Shown: one piece after another, positions 10,443-20,841 of the stretch
Position numbering within the stretch: position 1 is the first letter of the stretch
Layout of the letters: each line of letters begins with the position of its first letter
Assembly (NCBI RefSeq): GCF_019649055.1
Contig: NW_026570261.1
Span: 1,099,330 to 1,163,329 of the forward strand
Source of the DNA: Paramacrobiotus metropolitanus
Taxonomy: Eukaryota > Tardigrada > Eutardigrada > Parachela > Macrobiotidae
Direction: 5' to 3'
Length of the DNA stretch: 64,000 nt
Notes under the pieces: model-generated
What the model was told of the DNA's origin: nothing
Database searches by the model: none
The model's input: the letters and a program-made list of their open reading frames with translations, nothing else
Position numbers and translations under genes: made by a program

Positions 10443-10763
10443 TGTACAAGGTTAACGTTAAGCTGCCAAACCCTCTGTAGTAAAGTAGAAAAGCCAACAG
10501 AAAGATATTCAGTGTACAGATAGATGTCGTTTACTAACGTACGCAGTAGTTGCACACTTATCACATACCAAAGATATAGCCTGCTTGCATGTCATAAAGC
10601 CTGACAAATAAAGTGGAAACGGAAACCAACATTCTATACGATAAGATTAGACTAAATTTCCGCGATACATCCTTCGGCTGACTCATTTATGTGCGATGCT
10701 ACAAACATACGTCAGTTCATTTCTCAGTGGCAACCCGTGACATCGAAGTAGCATCAACAACAT
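10443..10763. other. Intergenic interval
   Basis: Lies between the 5' end of the kinase-kelch gene and the receptor fragment, both on the minus strand. It may hold the kinase promoter. I see no recognisable gene or repeat. Confidence 0.4.
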
Positions 10764-11381
10764 TCATGGTTGGTCGCGAAACATACATGCGCCACAGTCG
10801 CCGGGTGCTGTCTTGCCAGTAGCGATGGTCAAGCAGAACAGTATGGGATCCAGTATCGGCAGCAGAGAATACGCTGTCGCTTGGAATTGCCGAAACACCG
10901 GATATGCATAAGGCATCGATTCCGTCATCAAATAGAATATCGGCGTCGGTAACCAGCACACCGTGAATGCCACTGTAAACATGGTAGTAACCAAAAACGG
11001 CTGCCCTGCCTTTTTCCGCAGCTGCTACACCAGCGCGGCATTATTTCCGGCTGCTCTTTTACTTCCACTTCCGTAAATAGTGCTTTACTTCCGTAAATAG
11101 TACTTCAACAGCAGGAACGGATAACACAACGGTATGAAAAACGTCAGAGCGGTTTGTGTCCAGTTTTGCAGAGGGCGTAAACCGGCATGGCGGCGCGATT
11201 TAACGAGCAGCCCTTTTCCGGACTCAGGCGATAATACAGAGCGTCCAGTATCACACCGGGTAGCTGCCACGCATGGACATAAAATACCGTAATACTGATA
11301 GAGTCTAACAATGTTGTTGTCAAACGACGCTACCAGCAGCGCAGTCACCACCATGGGAAGATACCATGGTCCCGTGTCCAC
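10764..11381 (-). pseudogene. Class A GPCR fragment
   Basis: The minus-strand translation shows a transmembrane stretch with TALTFFIPLCYPFLLLKYY (TM5-like). After two in-frame stops it shows AFTVCWLPTPIFYLM (TM6 with the CWLP signature) and LLPILDPILFCL (TM7, DPxxF in place of NPxxY). Both halves are in the same frame, yet TAA and TAG lie between them (11085-11010), and no phase-compatible intron removes them. A 20-bp tandem duplication (CTTTACTTCCGTAAATAGT, about 11068-11106) sits at the break. TM1 and TM2 are not visible. It overlaps the forkhead 5' end by 16 bp on the other strand, so it is a remnant rather than a working gene. Confidence 0.6.
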
Positions 11382-13658
11382 AGAGCTCGGTTGTCAAGTC
11401 AACATTGAACGGGATTTCCAGCGAGGCAACAGCTCGTTCGGATTTGTTCTTACTGGATGAACTTATAACTGCGCTAAGTTCGGCACTTGAGCAAGGACAC
11501 ACGACAGCTGTTGTTAGCGCAACGGTAGCCAGATCGTTGCTCCCGGTTGATGAATCCAGCCCGATGAGTGTCGTTCAAGCCAAGAAAGACAAGCGGGTAC
11601 TCATGAGCTACGTGGCCATGATTTTCAAAGCCATCATCGAATCACCGTTGCAGCAGCTGACTTTAAGCGAAATCTATACACAGATGCTCAAGCAGTATCC
11701 GGCGTTCTGCGCCAGCAAGAAAGGATGGCAGGTAATGTAGGCGCTTGCTGAAGTTCTTAAGATCTTGTTCAACAACAACAACTGATATGTATGATTTTCT
11801 CAAATGTCGTAACAAAGCACAGGTTTGGTGGTATGTAATTATGACTGAACTAGTGGACCCCGCGCAAACTGCGCGGAGTAAATGAGCGATGGGTTACAAA
11901 ATGTGAAAGATACAAACTCACGAATACAAAATTATTTTCTAACTGGCAGGCTCCGCGGGAGTCGCGCCGAACAAATCAGCTGTAAGTAAACTGTGTTAAG
12001 TATTGTTTCCAGACCACACCGGTATGCAATGACAGTCGAAGCTAAATTTATGTACGTTCTGTATCTGTACAAGGGTAATATGGTATTATAGTGTACAACA
12101 CTTCTACTGTCATCGAATGTTTTTTCTGCAGAAATAAAACTATACCGCACGATATCGATGTTACGTATTCCGCAAACCCGTGCACAGAATGTGCAACGGC
12201 TCACAGTTTCCAACTCGTGACTAAGGCGCTTTCGTCACTGAGTTTTTCACGAGGCCTTTGCGTAAAAACGGTTCAAGATATTTTATAAATTTCGAGTGCT
12301 CTGTGATGGGTATGTCCTGCTTAACCGGTTAAGAAGCGACGGAATTCGGTTTGGGAAATTAAATATTAAATATGGTTCACCTGAACAACCGTATGACTAC
12401 CAGTAGTGACGAAGACGCATCTCATTATTCCCATCACATAAACGCGCTCACGCTGTTCATGGAGTCCAAGAAAAGCTCCGTTCATGGACTCAACAAAAAT
12501 GTGCTTAAATAAAAATTTGAATATATATTTGTGATGAATGATGTACCTGTAGACCTCTACTGATAAATTACATATATTCGTGAAAACGCTAAATCAAGCA
12601 AAAAATGCCTGATGACCTGTTTGTGTGTGCAAAAGTTATGATCATGCCAAAGACGGTTATAATGAGGAAAAGATTGAAGGACACGAGAAAAAAACGTGAC
12701 ATGACATTGGCATTACATTGGCGTGACATTACATTGGCTGTGTCTCTGTGATACCACTAAAATTTGGAATCAGGTGTCTCTGATCTGCACTAAAGGCAGT
12801 ATGCTTTTTCGTTTCTTAAAACTTAATGTCTTGCAAAACCAAGTCCGCTATAATCTCAGTATCAACCACTGCTTCGTGAAAATCCCGCGGATCCCTGGCG
12901 CGAAAAATGGCAAAGGTGCGTATCAGCAATACTAAATTACTAAGAGACTTAACGTTAGAAAATTTATCCGCATCTTTAGAACTTTTTGCACTGACTGAGT
13001 TCAGATGGTAGAAGCAGGTGAAGGTACCCCGTACTTAACGTTATGTTGACTCGGGTTAGAGCATTAACAAAATGCCCAAAGCCCTTATGCAAATGGCTTT
13101 TACAAAAGCACTTAGCGATGGTTCGTAGGCTCCTGCTGGACCATTGATCCGGTTGCCATTGACACGTACAAAGACGGTTACAGTCAGCGACGACGACGGC
13201 CAGTGAAGCCAGGCAGCTACCGGAGGAGCCTACCTAAAGTTCCGACGTCCTCCATGAACATCTGCGACAACGTGAATTTCTCGCGGCCGTCCAACACTTG
13301 GCTGCAGCGCACAGAGTGGCCAATGAACCCAACCCAGTTGGCATATCGTTCATCCGCTTATCCAAGCTCTGCTAATTTTCCCCTGCATCCAGGAACATCC
13401 TTCCCGCAGAGCACCGCTGGGGCCCGGCATCCGTCCTTTATGATCAGCTTTCCACCGTTTCCCAGTGGTTTCACACGTCCCTGCATGCCTAGCGCTGGCT
13501 GTACGGTCCAGAATGCCGCCAGTACGGGGAACGAAGTACCGGCGGGGACGGGATCATTCCCGAGGCAGCCATCTATTAGACCTTTCCCGAGTTTCCTCAG
13601 TCTCTATTCCGGGCATTTCGATGACAACGGGTGGACAGAGGAGCCTGGCACTATCTAA
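11366..13658 (+). CDS. Forkhead-box transcription factor (3 exons)
   Basis: Exons are 11366-11731, 12837-12915 and 13129-13658, about 324 residues. The forkhead domain runs across all three. Exon 1 ends with SYVAMIFKAIIESPLQQLTL, SEIYTQMLKQYPAF and KKGWQ. Exon 2 gives NQVRYNLSINHCFVKIPR (recognition helix) and KNGKG. Exon 3 gives SCWTIDPVA and a basic RRRRP tail. The rest of exon 3 is Pro/Ser-rich. Phases agree (0, then 1). Donors are CAG/GTAATG and AAAG/GTGCG, and the exon 3 acceptor is TTCGTAG. The exon 2 acceptor is anomalous: the intron would end in TTGCAA rather than AG. The start ATG 11366 is the first in frame; an out-of-frame ATG with good context lies at 11353. The subclass is not assigned. 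Confidence 0.82.
11732..12836 (+). other. Forkhead intron 1
   Basis: A 1.1-kb A/T-rich intron. It contains a short G/C hairpin (CCGCGCAAACTGCGCGG, about 11864-11880) and no gene that I can recognise. Confidence 0.55.
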
Positions 13659-14103
13659 TTGCGCTATGTGGTTCGACCATCCAGTTGCAGATAACAGAAC
13701 TAGCCAAACTGACATACAAGATGCGGATGAAGATTTATTTGGGTGAATCGGATAAGTGAAGAAGTGGTTGGCATACAGGTTTATGCAGTTACAGTACATA
13801 ACCATCGAAAAAGAGATTGGAGAAGGGGAAAGAATGGCGGTGTACAAGCAGGTCACAGAAAACTTCGATGCTAAATATTAATCTCGTTCAACGCGTTGTA
13901 CTGATAGATATACAGCGTTCTCATTATTGCCTGTACGGTTGTACTACAATTTTTGACAACAACGATTTTTAATAGTGAGGGAATTTCTGTAATCAAATTT
14001 TCTGAACACGAAAATATACATACATACAACCAGATATAATGGCGGGCAGTTACGATGACTAAGCCAGATTATTGGTAATTATCTCAAATGATTCACAAGG
14101 CAG
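13659..14103. other. Interval between forkhead and VWA-CUB-ZP genes
   Basis: A/T-rich. I searched it for the start of a VWA domain (the DxSxS metal-site exon) and did not find one, so the first exon of the next gene is missing, highly diverged or elsewhere. Confidence 0.4.
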
Positions 14104-16075
14104 AACTTTGCGGAGCAATGAAGGCGGTTTTCTTACAGGTCATCAGCCGACTGAATATCGGACCGACCAGTAATCCGGTGGCACTGGTGCAGTATTCCGA
14201 TTACGCCGGTGTTGAGTTCTTTCTAAATACGTTCCGCACGAAAGACGAGGTAGAGTGTGCTCTTAAGGAAAAATTCTTAGTGATAATTAGATCGTTCGGG
14301 CAAATCACCATGTCACATAATAAAAGGAATGCGTAATTACTAATAAGGCCATTTCTTCGTCGACATGAACACTCACAGATTCTGCAGCGATCTTATAGAA
14401 ATGCCTACTGCTGTACATCTCATATGAGTTGATACAACTGACAGTTTTTCAGGTACTGCATAGAATCGTCTCTGGGATAACTTATCAGAACCAGGAAACA
14501 GCCACCGATTTGGCTCTACTTGCGCTTCACCAAGACGTTTTCACACTGAGCAACGGCGCCCGCGCCCACAACGCCATACCGCAGCTAGGTACGCAGAACT
14601 CGATCTGCAAATTAAATATTTATCATACTGATTTAAATGAATTGTAAATATCATCATATTAAGTTTTAGTAATAAGCAATACTAAAACACTTTCTGCTGG
14701 CAGCGGTACTGTTTACCGATGGATACGCCAACAACGGCGACTCTGCATTGTACCAAGCCGCTGAGGTGCATGCCAGAAACATCACCCTGATTTCCGTCGG
14801 TATTGGCAGCGGCATTAACGATCAGGAACTGATTGGTTATGCTTCACATCCGCGTAAGGAACCCTTTTACATTGATGAATGTTACTTACTGCGCAGTCAC
14901 GATATGATGTGCTGTATCCAGGGCTTCTCCGAAATGGCGGAAGCATTCGCCTTCGAACTAGAACAACGCAGTTGTACCGGTAAACGATATTGATAATTTG
15001 ATGAAAGTATCTCGGTAATCTGCAGTGAACTCGGATCTTCCCATTCGGAACACGGAAATGTTGTACTGGTTCCGGAGGATCCGGAAACCGGCGAACTACC
15101 GCCGCCCATTTCCATCATCCTGCAACCCGGACAGGAACAGTACATCTGCTTCCTCGTCCAGGTCTCCAGCGGCGCCACCATTATTCTCAACGGCACAACG
15201 GGCATGTTGACCGCGTTTATCTCCTTTTCCGTCACGCAACCGAGCGAAGAGAACTTCGACCAAAAGATATCCGCAGCGGCTGGACAGATGGTAAATCTTG
15301 CTGGCCGAATTACCAGAATTCTGATTAGGGAGTATCGATACTGTAGGAAACCTTGTACCTGACTCCGACGATCATCTCTTCTTATGCCGGACCCATTGTC
15401 GAGCAAGTACAGATTTGTGTGACATTGGCTGTTGGTTCCGCTGTCAATGGTACCGAGGGCGCGACCGGAGAGACGACCTTCGTCGAAGGGCCCGTGGAAT
15501 GCGGCGCCGAAGAGCGTGACATGCAGGACAACGATGTGCTGACCATCACCAGCCCGCGCTTCAACACCGTGACCAATCAACCAGCCGGGTACCGCGGGGG
15601 CCTCAACTGTGTCTGGAAGATCAACACGCCAGCATGGACAACACTCGAACTGACCTTCAACTACTTTAATCTCCGTGAGAACTTTGATGAAGAACCCGGT
15701 TGGAACTGCCACGCACAGGATAAACTCACGGTGGCCAGTCAGGGCGCCGTGGAACCCGGCGGGTACTTGTGCGCCCAGCGACCCAACGGATATCGGTTCC
15801 CGGTCACACGGGCGTTGAACCACACGTTCATCACGTTCACTAGTTTGGAAGCCGCGACCAAAGAGTTTGGGTTCAGTGTGACGATCAGGGCTATTGGACG
15901 GCATCGGCTGGATTGCGAGGTGACGGAGATCCAGCTGCAGATGCATAGGAAGTACCTTCCACGACAGATGCCGGTTAATCGGTATCACCTGCTGGATACC
16001 ACATGTCGGGCAACCGATAAGGGTGCACTGATTCAGATGGTCACCGGTTATTATCAGTGCGGAACTATTCGCAGT
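14104..16075 (+). CDS. VWA-CUB-ZP extracellular protein, 5' exons (VWA, CUB, ZP-N start)
   Basis: Exons: 14104-14279, 14453-14588, 14704-14979, about 15026-15290 and 15347-16075. The first three give the VWA domain: NPVALVQYSDYAGVEFFLN, NGARAHNAIPQL, AVLFTDGYANNG and LISVGIGSGIN. The N-terminal strand with the DxSxS metal site was not found. Exon 4, which has no ATG of its own, encodes PPISIILQPGQEQYICFLV, probably a beta-sandwich. Exon 5 is a CUB domain (ITSPRF, PAGYRGGLNCVWKI, FGFSVTI) followed by the start of a ZP domain (DCEVTEIQLQMHRKY, LLDTTCRA, YYQCGTIRS). Donor AGT/GTAAGA. Exon 3 ends in phase 1 while exon 4 seems to need phase 2, a one-base discrepancy. VWA, CUB and ZP domains together indicate a secreted or surface matrix protein. 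Confidence 0.82.
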
Positions 16076-16175
16076 GTAAGACCAGAAAATTGGAGAACAT
16101 TAGTAAATGAAAAACACGAATGTAACTATTCCTACTGGCTACGTAAATAATCGATAAATTAATACAAATGTTCTA

Positions 16176-16187
16176 TCTATTGACACA
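16176..16187. repeat. Target-site duplication, left copy
   Basis: TCTATTGACACA occurs at 16176-16187 and again at 19499-19510, bracketing the LINE exactly. A 12-bp perfect match at these two places is best read as the host site duplicated on insertion. Confidence 0.8.
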
Positions 16188-16535
16188 TGCAAATTGTATT
16201 ATCCATATATCGAACAACTTGTTCGCGCAGCGGCTTATTACCGCGCTCTATTGATTTTGCTGGGTTAACCGAAATCCAATCCTGTATTAAGCAACGAATT
16301 CAGAAATAATAACTTCCCATGATTTGGTGGATTTTATGGATTGACAATTAGCACGGACTGTTTTGTGGATTGACAATATCGACGTCGGAATGACAATTGG
16401 GCTGTTGCACAGATTACTTGGGGGAAACTTTTGTGAACCCCAGGTAATGCGGGTATGTCGTTTCACATCGTTAAACGGCACTCGTTTTCTCTGCTCTGTT
16501 TGCTGGCTTGCGGACTTCTTTTGTAGCTTCTAACT

Positions 16536-18740
16536 ATGCCAGGAGACCAGCCAAAAGAGCCTTGCCACATATGTGGAAAGCCCTTCACTAAAGGCGCTGG
16601 GCTCTCCAACCATGTTAAAGCCTGCGCCAAGAAAGCACCTACACAAGCTCCTGGTTCCACGTCCTCTCCACCCGACCAACAACCCCTTCAATCCTTTTTG
16701 GCCGGGAAGCATTACGCCGTCCCTAAAAGAGTGCCGAAGTCTGTCCGACGCCTGTGTGCTCAGTCCCTGACAGAAGTCCTCCGTACATGCATCAGAGAAA
16801 ACACATCGGCGAGCTGGGCTGATTTGCTGTTGTTTGGATCAAGAGCCCTCTGCTTGCCCGCCACCAAAACCCTCCGCAAAGAATCCCTGTCCTCCATAAT
16901 ACGCAAAAATTTGTCGGATTTGTCTCGCCATCAACATCCTCCACGTCAACATGCTCCTCCACGAACTCAGCAGGGTGAGCTATCGAGCGAGCGCATGTCA
17001 GCCCTTGCCACATCGATGTTGCAGGACAACAACATCAGACGCGCCATTGGGCTGGTAATGGGCGACGATTCAGTAGCGCCAGTAAATGCTGAAACCCTTA
17101 AAGAGCTGCGCAACAAACACCCTTGCGAACCAGCGGATAGTTTGTATCCCCCTCCTCCCGACCAGTCTAACGTACCGCCCTTAGTAGCACCTGCCGAAGT
17201 GCTACAAGCAGTCATGAGCTTCCCTTCGGGTTCTACCGGTGGCTTTTCGGATCTACGCCCACAACATCTGAAAGACCTCCTAGGCGGCCCGCAAGCCGAA
17301 GAAAGCGAGTTGTGCTGTGTTCTGGCTGATTTTGTTAATCATGTTTTGCAGAGAGGCGTTCCAGAGGACATTAGACCGTTTTTCTTTGGAGCAAGGCTAA
17401 TCCCCCTTGCCAAAAAAGACGGAGGAATTCGGCCAATTGCAGTTGGGGAAACGTTTCGCCGTTTGGTCTCTAAAATAATAACCCAGCGTTGTTCTGACAA
17501 GATGAAGGAGTTATGCGGCACTGTGCAGTATGGCTGTGGCACGAAAGGCGGAGCCGAAGCAATTATCCACGGGGTCCGCTCGTACCTGGAAGCTACACAC
17601 GACGGAGAGCGAGTACTGGTAAAGCTGGATTTTAAAAACGCATTTAACCTTCTGAGACGGGACGCGTTATTGGAAGCCGTAAAACAGCATTTTCCCAGTT
17701 ATTACGGCTATTTCTGGCAATCTTATCGTTACGCGAGCCATTTGGTTTGTGGGGAAGAAGTCTTGTCGTCCGCCCGGGGGGTGCAGCAGGGCGATCCAAG
17801 TGGCCCCTTCGGCTACAGCCTCACATCGCTACCGCTCTTCGATGGACTGGATTGCGATCTGTTTCTGGGCTTTCTTGATGATGTTACTCTGGCCGGTACC
17901 ATGGAGAAAGTGATCGCCGCGATAAAAAATATTGAAGAAAAAGGGAAGAAGATGGGCCTTGAATTGAATTTCAACAAATGCGAGTTCTACCTCATCAATT
18001 CAGCTGCGGATGCGGGTAAGCCTTTGTTGGAAATATGGCCAACAATGATCCAGTTGAATCCAGATAATCTTTTCCTGTTGGGCGCACCTTTACAACCAGC
18101 CGGTTGTGCGAAATTTCTGAAGGAAAAGAAAGATCACCTATGCAAGTTTGTTCAGCGGCTCACGAAGCTACCTGCACATTACAGTCTTTTTCTTTTAAAA
18201 AATTGCCTTAGCATCCCCAAGGTTTTATATGGCCTACGCACTGCCCGATGCTATGAATTTCCAGAGCTGTTGAAAGATTATGACAAACAACTGTGGAATG
18301 GTGTGGAACAGCTGACCAACGTAAGCATAACAGAAGCCCAATGGATGCAGATGGCTTTACCAGTTCGGCGTGGTGGATTGGGAACGCGGCGCATAGAGTC
18401 ACTAGCTATTTGTGCCTTTTTGGCATCGGTGTACGCTGTGCAGCCTCTCGTTTCCAAATTTTACGCGCCAGCTGGTGAACATATGACGCAATCGGCTGTA
18501 GAAAACTGGCTTCAGGTGACACACTGCTCGCTACCAGAAGATTGTGTGCGGAAGTTTCAGTACGTGTGGGATGTACCGATGATTGACAGGGATGTATCAA
18601 AACTGATGTTATCAACGGTTGGTAATGAGCGCGCAAGAGCCGTATTGTTGGCTGCATTTAGCAGAGATTCTGGGGCCTGGCTGAATGCATTACCGGCGCC
18701 TTGTCTTGGAACGTTTTTACGAGATGAAGAGTCAGAGTAG
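16536..18740 (+). CDS. R2-group LINE ORF, zinc finger and reverse transcriptase
   Basis: A 734-residue frame from ATG 16536. Residues 9-30 form a zinc finger (CHICGKPFTKGAGL with later H and C, CX2CX12HX4C). RT motifs: ARLIPLAKKDGGIRPIAVGE, VLVKLDFKNAFNLLRRD (motif A), ARGVQQGDPSGPFGYS (motif B) and FLGFLDDVTLAG (motif C, catalytic LDD). A thumb-like region follows. The frame ends at TAG 18738-18740 just where the sequence should lead into the nuclease domain, which continues in another frame two bases on. The copy is therefore broken at this point, or carries an indel error there. Confidence 0.88.
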   Translation: MPGDQPKEPCHICGKPFTKGAGLSNHVKACAKKAPTQAPGSTSSPPDQQPLQSFLAGKHYAVPKRVPKSVRRLCAQSLTEVLRTCIRENTSASWADLLLFGSRALCLPATKTLRKESLSSIIRKNLSDLSRHQHPPRQHAPPRTQQGELSSERMSALATSMLQDNNIRRAIGLVMGDDSVAPVNAETLKELRNKHPCEPADSLYPPPPDQSNVPPLVAPAEVLQAVMSFPSGSTGGFSDLRPQHLKDLLGGPQAEESELCCVLADFVNHVLQRGVPEDIRPFFFGARLIPLAKKDGGIRPIAVGETFRRLVSKIITQRCSDKMKELCGTVQYGCGTKGGAEAIIHGVRSYLEATHDGERVLVKLDFKNAFNLLRRDALLEAVKQHFPSYYGYFWQSYRYASHLVCGEEVLSSARGVQQGDPSGPFGYSLTSLPLFDGLDCDLFLGFLDDVTLAGTMEKVIAAIKNIEEKGKKMGLELNFNKCEFYLINSAADAGKPLLEIWPTMIQLNPDNLFLLGAPLQPAGCAKFLKEKKDHLCKFVQRLTKLPAHYSLFLLKNCLSIPKVLYGLRTARCYEFPELLKDYDKQLWNGVEQLTNVSITEAQWMQMALPVRRGGLGTRRIESLAICAFLASVYAVQPLVSKFYAPAGEHMTQSAVENWLQVTHCSLPEDCVRKFQYVWDVPMIDRDVSKLMLSTVGNERARAVLLAAFSRDSGAWLNALPAPCLGTFLRDEESE

Positions 18741-18742
18741 GA

Positions 18743-19378
18743 GTGGCATTACGTTTTGGATTGCCCGTAGTGACAGCTCATAACTGCGGGGCATGCGGCA
18801 AATTAGTGGAGACGAATGGCCATCACGGGCTTTCCTGCAATAAATCAACGAAAGGGCGATGGGCCAGACATGGAGAAATGAACAGTATCGCCAAAAACTG
18901 TTGCGAGAGTGCAGGATTCCCATGTCAACTGGAACCGACAGGCCTATCACCAAGTGCGGCGATTCGACCTGACGGCATGACCCTTATTCCAGTCCGTCAA
19001 GGAAAGTCTGTTGTATGGGATGTCACAAGTTGGTGTACAGTAGCCGATTCCCATGTTCACGGAAGTTCGAAGAAGGCAGGAAGTGTGGCTCACCTGGCAG
19101 AAAATGAGAAGCGACGGAAGTACTCTCCACTGGAAAGTAGACACCTTTTCTATCCCTTAGTTGTTGAAACGTTCGGTGTCTTTGGCCTAGCTTTAAGTGA
19201 ATTTGTACATTTTATGGGCCGTAAAACTCGTGAATTAACTGGAGAAGCGCGTTCTACTGCTTTTATGAAGCAACGTTTTAGTTTGGCTGTCATTAAGGGA
19301 AATGCTACTGCTGTGTTAAGTACGTTGCCTTTTAACCCGCGGGCGGATAGAGATTTTGGTTGTTTTTTTAATGTTTAA
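18743..19378 (+). CDS. R2-group LINE ORF, CCHC and restriction-like endonuclease part
   Basis: A frame continuing the element's polyprotein, about 211 residues. It starts with VALRFGLPVV, then CGACGKLVETNGHHGLSC (CX2CX8HX4C knuckle), then RPDGMTLIPVRQGKSVVWDV, in which RPD and the downstream WDV aspartate match the PD-(D/E)XK restriction-like nuclease of R2-type LINEs. The listed start is not a true initiator, because the region was originally fused to the RT frame. It ends at TAA 19376-19378, about 120 bp before the element's 3' end. Confidence 0.85.
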   Translation: MALRFGLPVVTAHNCGACGKLVETNGHHGLSCNKSTKGRWARHGEMNSIAKNCCESAGFPCQLEPTGLSPSAAIRPDGMTLIPVRQGKSVVWDVTSWCTVADSHVHGSSKKAGSVAHLAENEKRRKYSPLESRHLFYPLVVETFGVFGLALSEFVHFMGRKTRELTGEARSTAFMKQRFSLAVIKGNATAVLSTLPFNPRADRDFGCFFNV

Positions 19379-19498
19379 ATTTTAACTGTAAAGTAGTGTG
19401 CCCGCGCTTGCACTTTTGTTGTTATGGCGGCTATTGCCCAATAAACACATCGATAAATAAATTAGACAGCAAGCACCGCAAATAAAAAAGCACGCCCT

Positions 19499-19510
19499 TC
19501 TATTGACACA
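19499..19510. repeat. Target-site duplication, right copy
   Basis: Second copy of TCTATTGACACA, matching 16176-16187. It lies 60 bp before the intron's 3' splice site at 19569. Confidence 0.8.
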
Positions 19511-19569
19511 ATATTAGTCTGCACATTAAAAAAGTAAAATCTCCAAAATTGTGGTATTTCTGTGAACAG

Positions 19570-20497
19570 GGGAATGACGAAAACCTTTATTTTATTAACC
19601 AAGCCAGCGCACCTGGTTTCCAAACCTGCTCCGGCTCTGCAGCCTGCATCAACGTACCGGAAGTTGGCGTGCCATTCCGTTGCAAACTCGAACGCAGAGT
19701 GAAACCGTTGAGTGGCGTGTATAACCGTCTGCCAGGGTCCCGCAATCTTTTCGACCTACCGTTCTTGGAGGGCGAAATCAGCATCGGCGTAAAGTGAGTC
19801 AACTGACCGCTTAGCAATTTTCAGCTTTCAGCACATACTGTGGTCTTGTTGTTGCAGGATGATGTTGGCTCGCGATCTGAATTTCGCTCCTGTTGAGACA
19901 GAGAACTCGGATTTCCTGGATTTCGATTTTCAGGGACAGCGGGTATACTTTAAAGTAGAGGCGCGACGCAAGCGCGGCAGCGCTGTGGCATTTGTCGTAC
20001 AGGCTGATCAGTGCTGGAGTACTCCGACACCGGACTGGAACGACAAGCGCCGATTTGATATCGTTCTTAACGGGTACGTCGAATAGCAGAGCATCGTTTA
20101 GCGCATTCGGTAACCTGTAGCCGGTTAAGTGCACAAAGCTTTAATTATGTATGTGTTGCATGTGTGTTATAGTTGCCCAGTGCATTACGACGACATTGAC
20201 CTGGGCTTCGAGCGCCACTACTCTCAGGCCCACGAGGACGTGTTCAGCGTCCTAGCCGTCTATTTCAACGAGACGGAGGCGCGGGATCTGCATTTCCACT
20301 GCATTGCACGGGTTTGCAGCGTCGGTGTGGATGAGTATTTGTGCAGCAAAGACTGCGTGTGGCCCCCTGATTTCTCTGTACTACGGCAGAGTGGTCCAGT
20401 TCTGGCACAGAAAACCGAAGCTGCTATGCAACGGACGGCACAGCTGGGCCATGTGCGCTTCCACGGCCGGCACCGACATACTCAGGACGCAATATGA
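19570..20497 (+). CDS. VWA-CUB-ZP extracellular protein, 3' exons (rest of ZP domain)
   Basis: Exons 19570-19793, 19858-20073 and 20173-20497, with matching phases (0, 2, 2). The 3.5-kb intron ends TTCTGTGAACAG. The translation completes the ZP module: the end of ZP-N (NDENLYFINQAS, FRCKLERRV), then ZP-C with VYFKVEARRKRG, FVVQADQCWSTPTPDW, CPVHYDDIDLGF, FSVLAVYFNE and HFHCIARVCSV, where the Cys pattern and the Q(A)DxCW(S/A)TP segment are typical. The tail is short (ends TQDAI) with no obvious transmembrane helix, so the product may be secreted. Stop TGA lies at 20495-20497. Confidence 0.85.
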
Positions 20498-20841
20498 CCG
20501 CTATTTCCGGACAACAATTGTTGTATTCGCAGCTGAGTTGTTTATTTACGAAATTGTATGCGTGAGCTGACCTTCCTCTTTATAGCTAATTACGTCACCA
20601 TGTGTTACTTATTTTATTGAACTACATTTTTCTATGTTTCCGAAGTGCAACCAAAATCGCGCTCTCTTTTGCTCGTAAACTCGCTCGTATTTCAAATTGT
20701 GCTAGCAAATTTCTGCAAGACATGAATCAGCGATGAGCAAATCGTTTTCCGTCGGAATTATGGAAAAGCGTAACGATATTCAGTTCAATAAACCAGGCAG
20801 AAAATTCCATGTGAAAGCAAATTTTAACTGCTTGAAAGGAG
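20498..20841. other. Interval between ZP gene and kelch exon
   Basis: Convergent intergenic region of 344 bp holding the 3' ends of the plus-strand ZP gene and the minus-strand kelch gene. I see nothing else recognisable. Confidence 0.4.

Larger units (their letters stand above)
16188..19498 (+). mobile_element. Non-LTR retrotransposon with restriction-like endonuclease (R2 group)
   Basis: A 3.3-kb element in the intron that splits the ZP domain, in the same orientation as the host gene. It is bounded by the 12-bp direct repeat TCTATTGACACA. Its single ORF (now in two frames) has an N-terminal zinc finger, RT and a C-terminal CCHC plus PD-(D/E)XK-type nuclease. That is the architecture of early-branching LINEs such as R2, R4 and NeSL, not of AP-endonuclease LINEs. 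Near the 5' end there are repeats of GGATTGACAAT (about 16337-16385). The 3' end has AATAAA near 19441 and no long poly-A. Confidence 0.88.

Noticed and set aside
14897-15988. 363-codon minus-strand frame
   Set aside because: Antisense shadow of the VWA-CUB exons, which have clear domains and splice signals on the plus strand.
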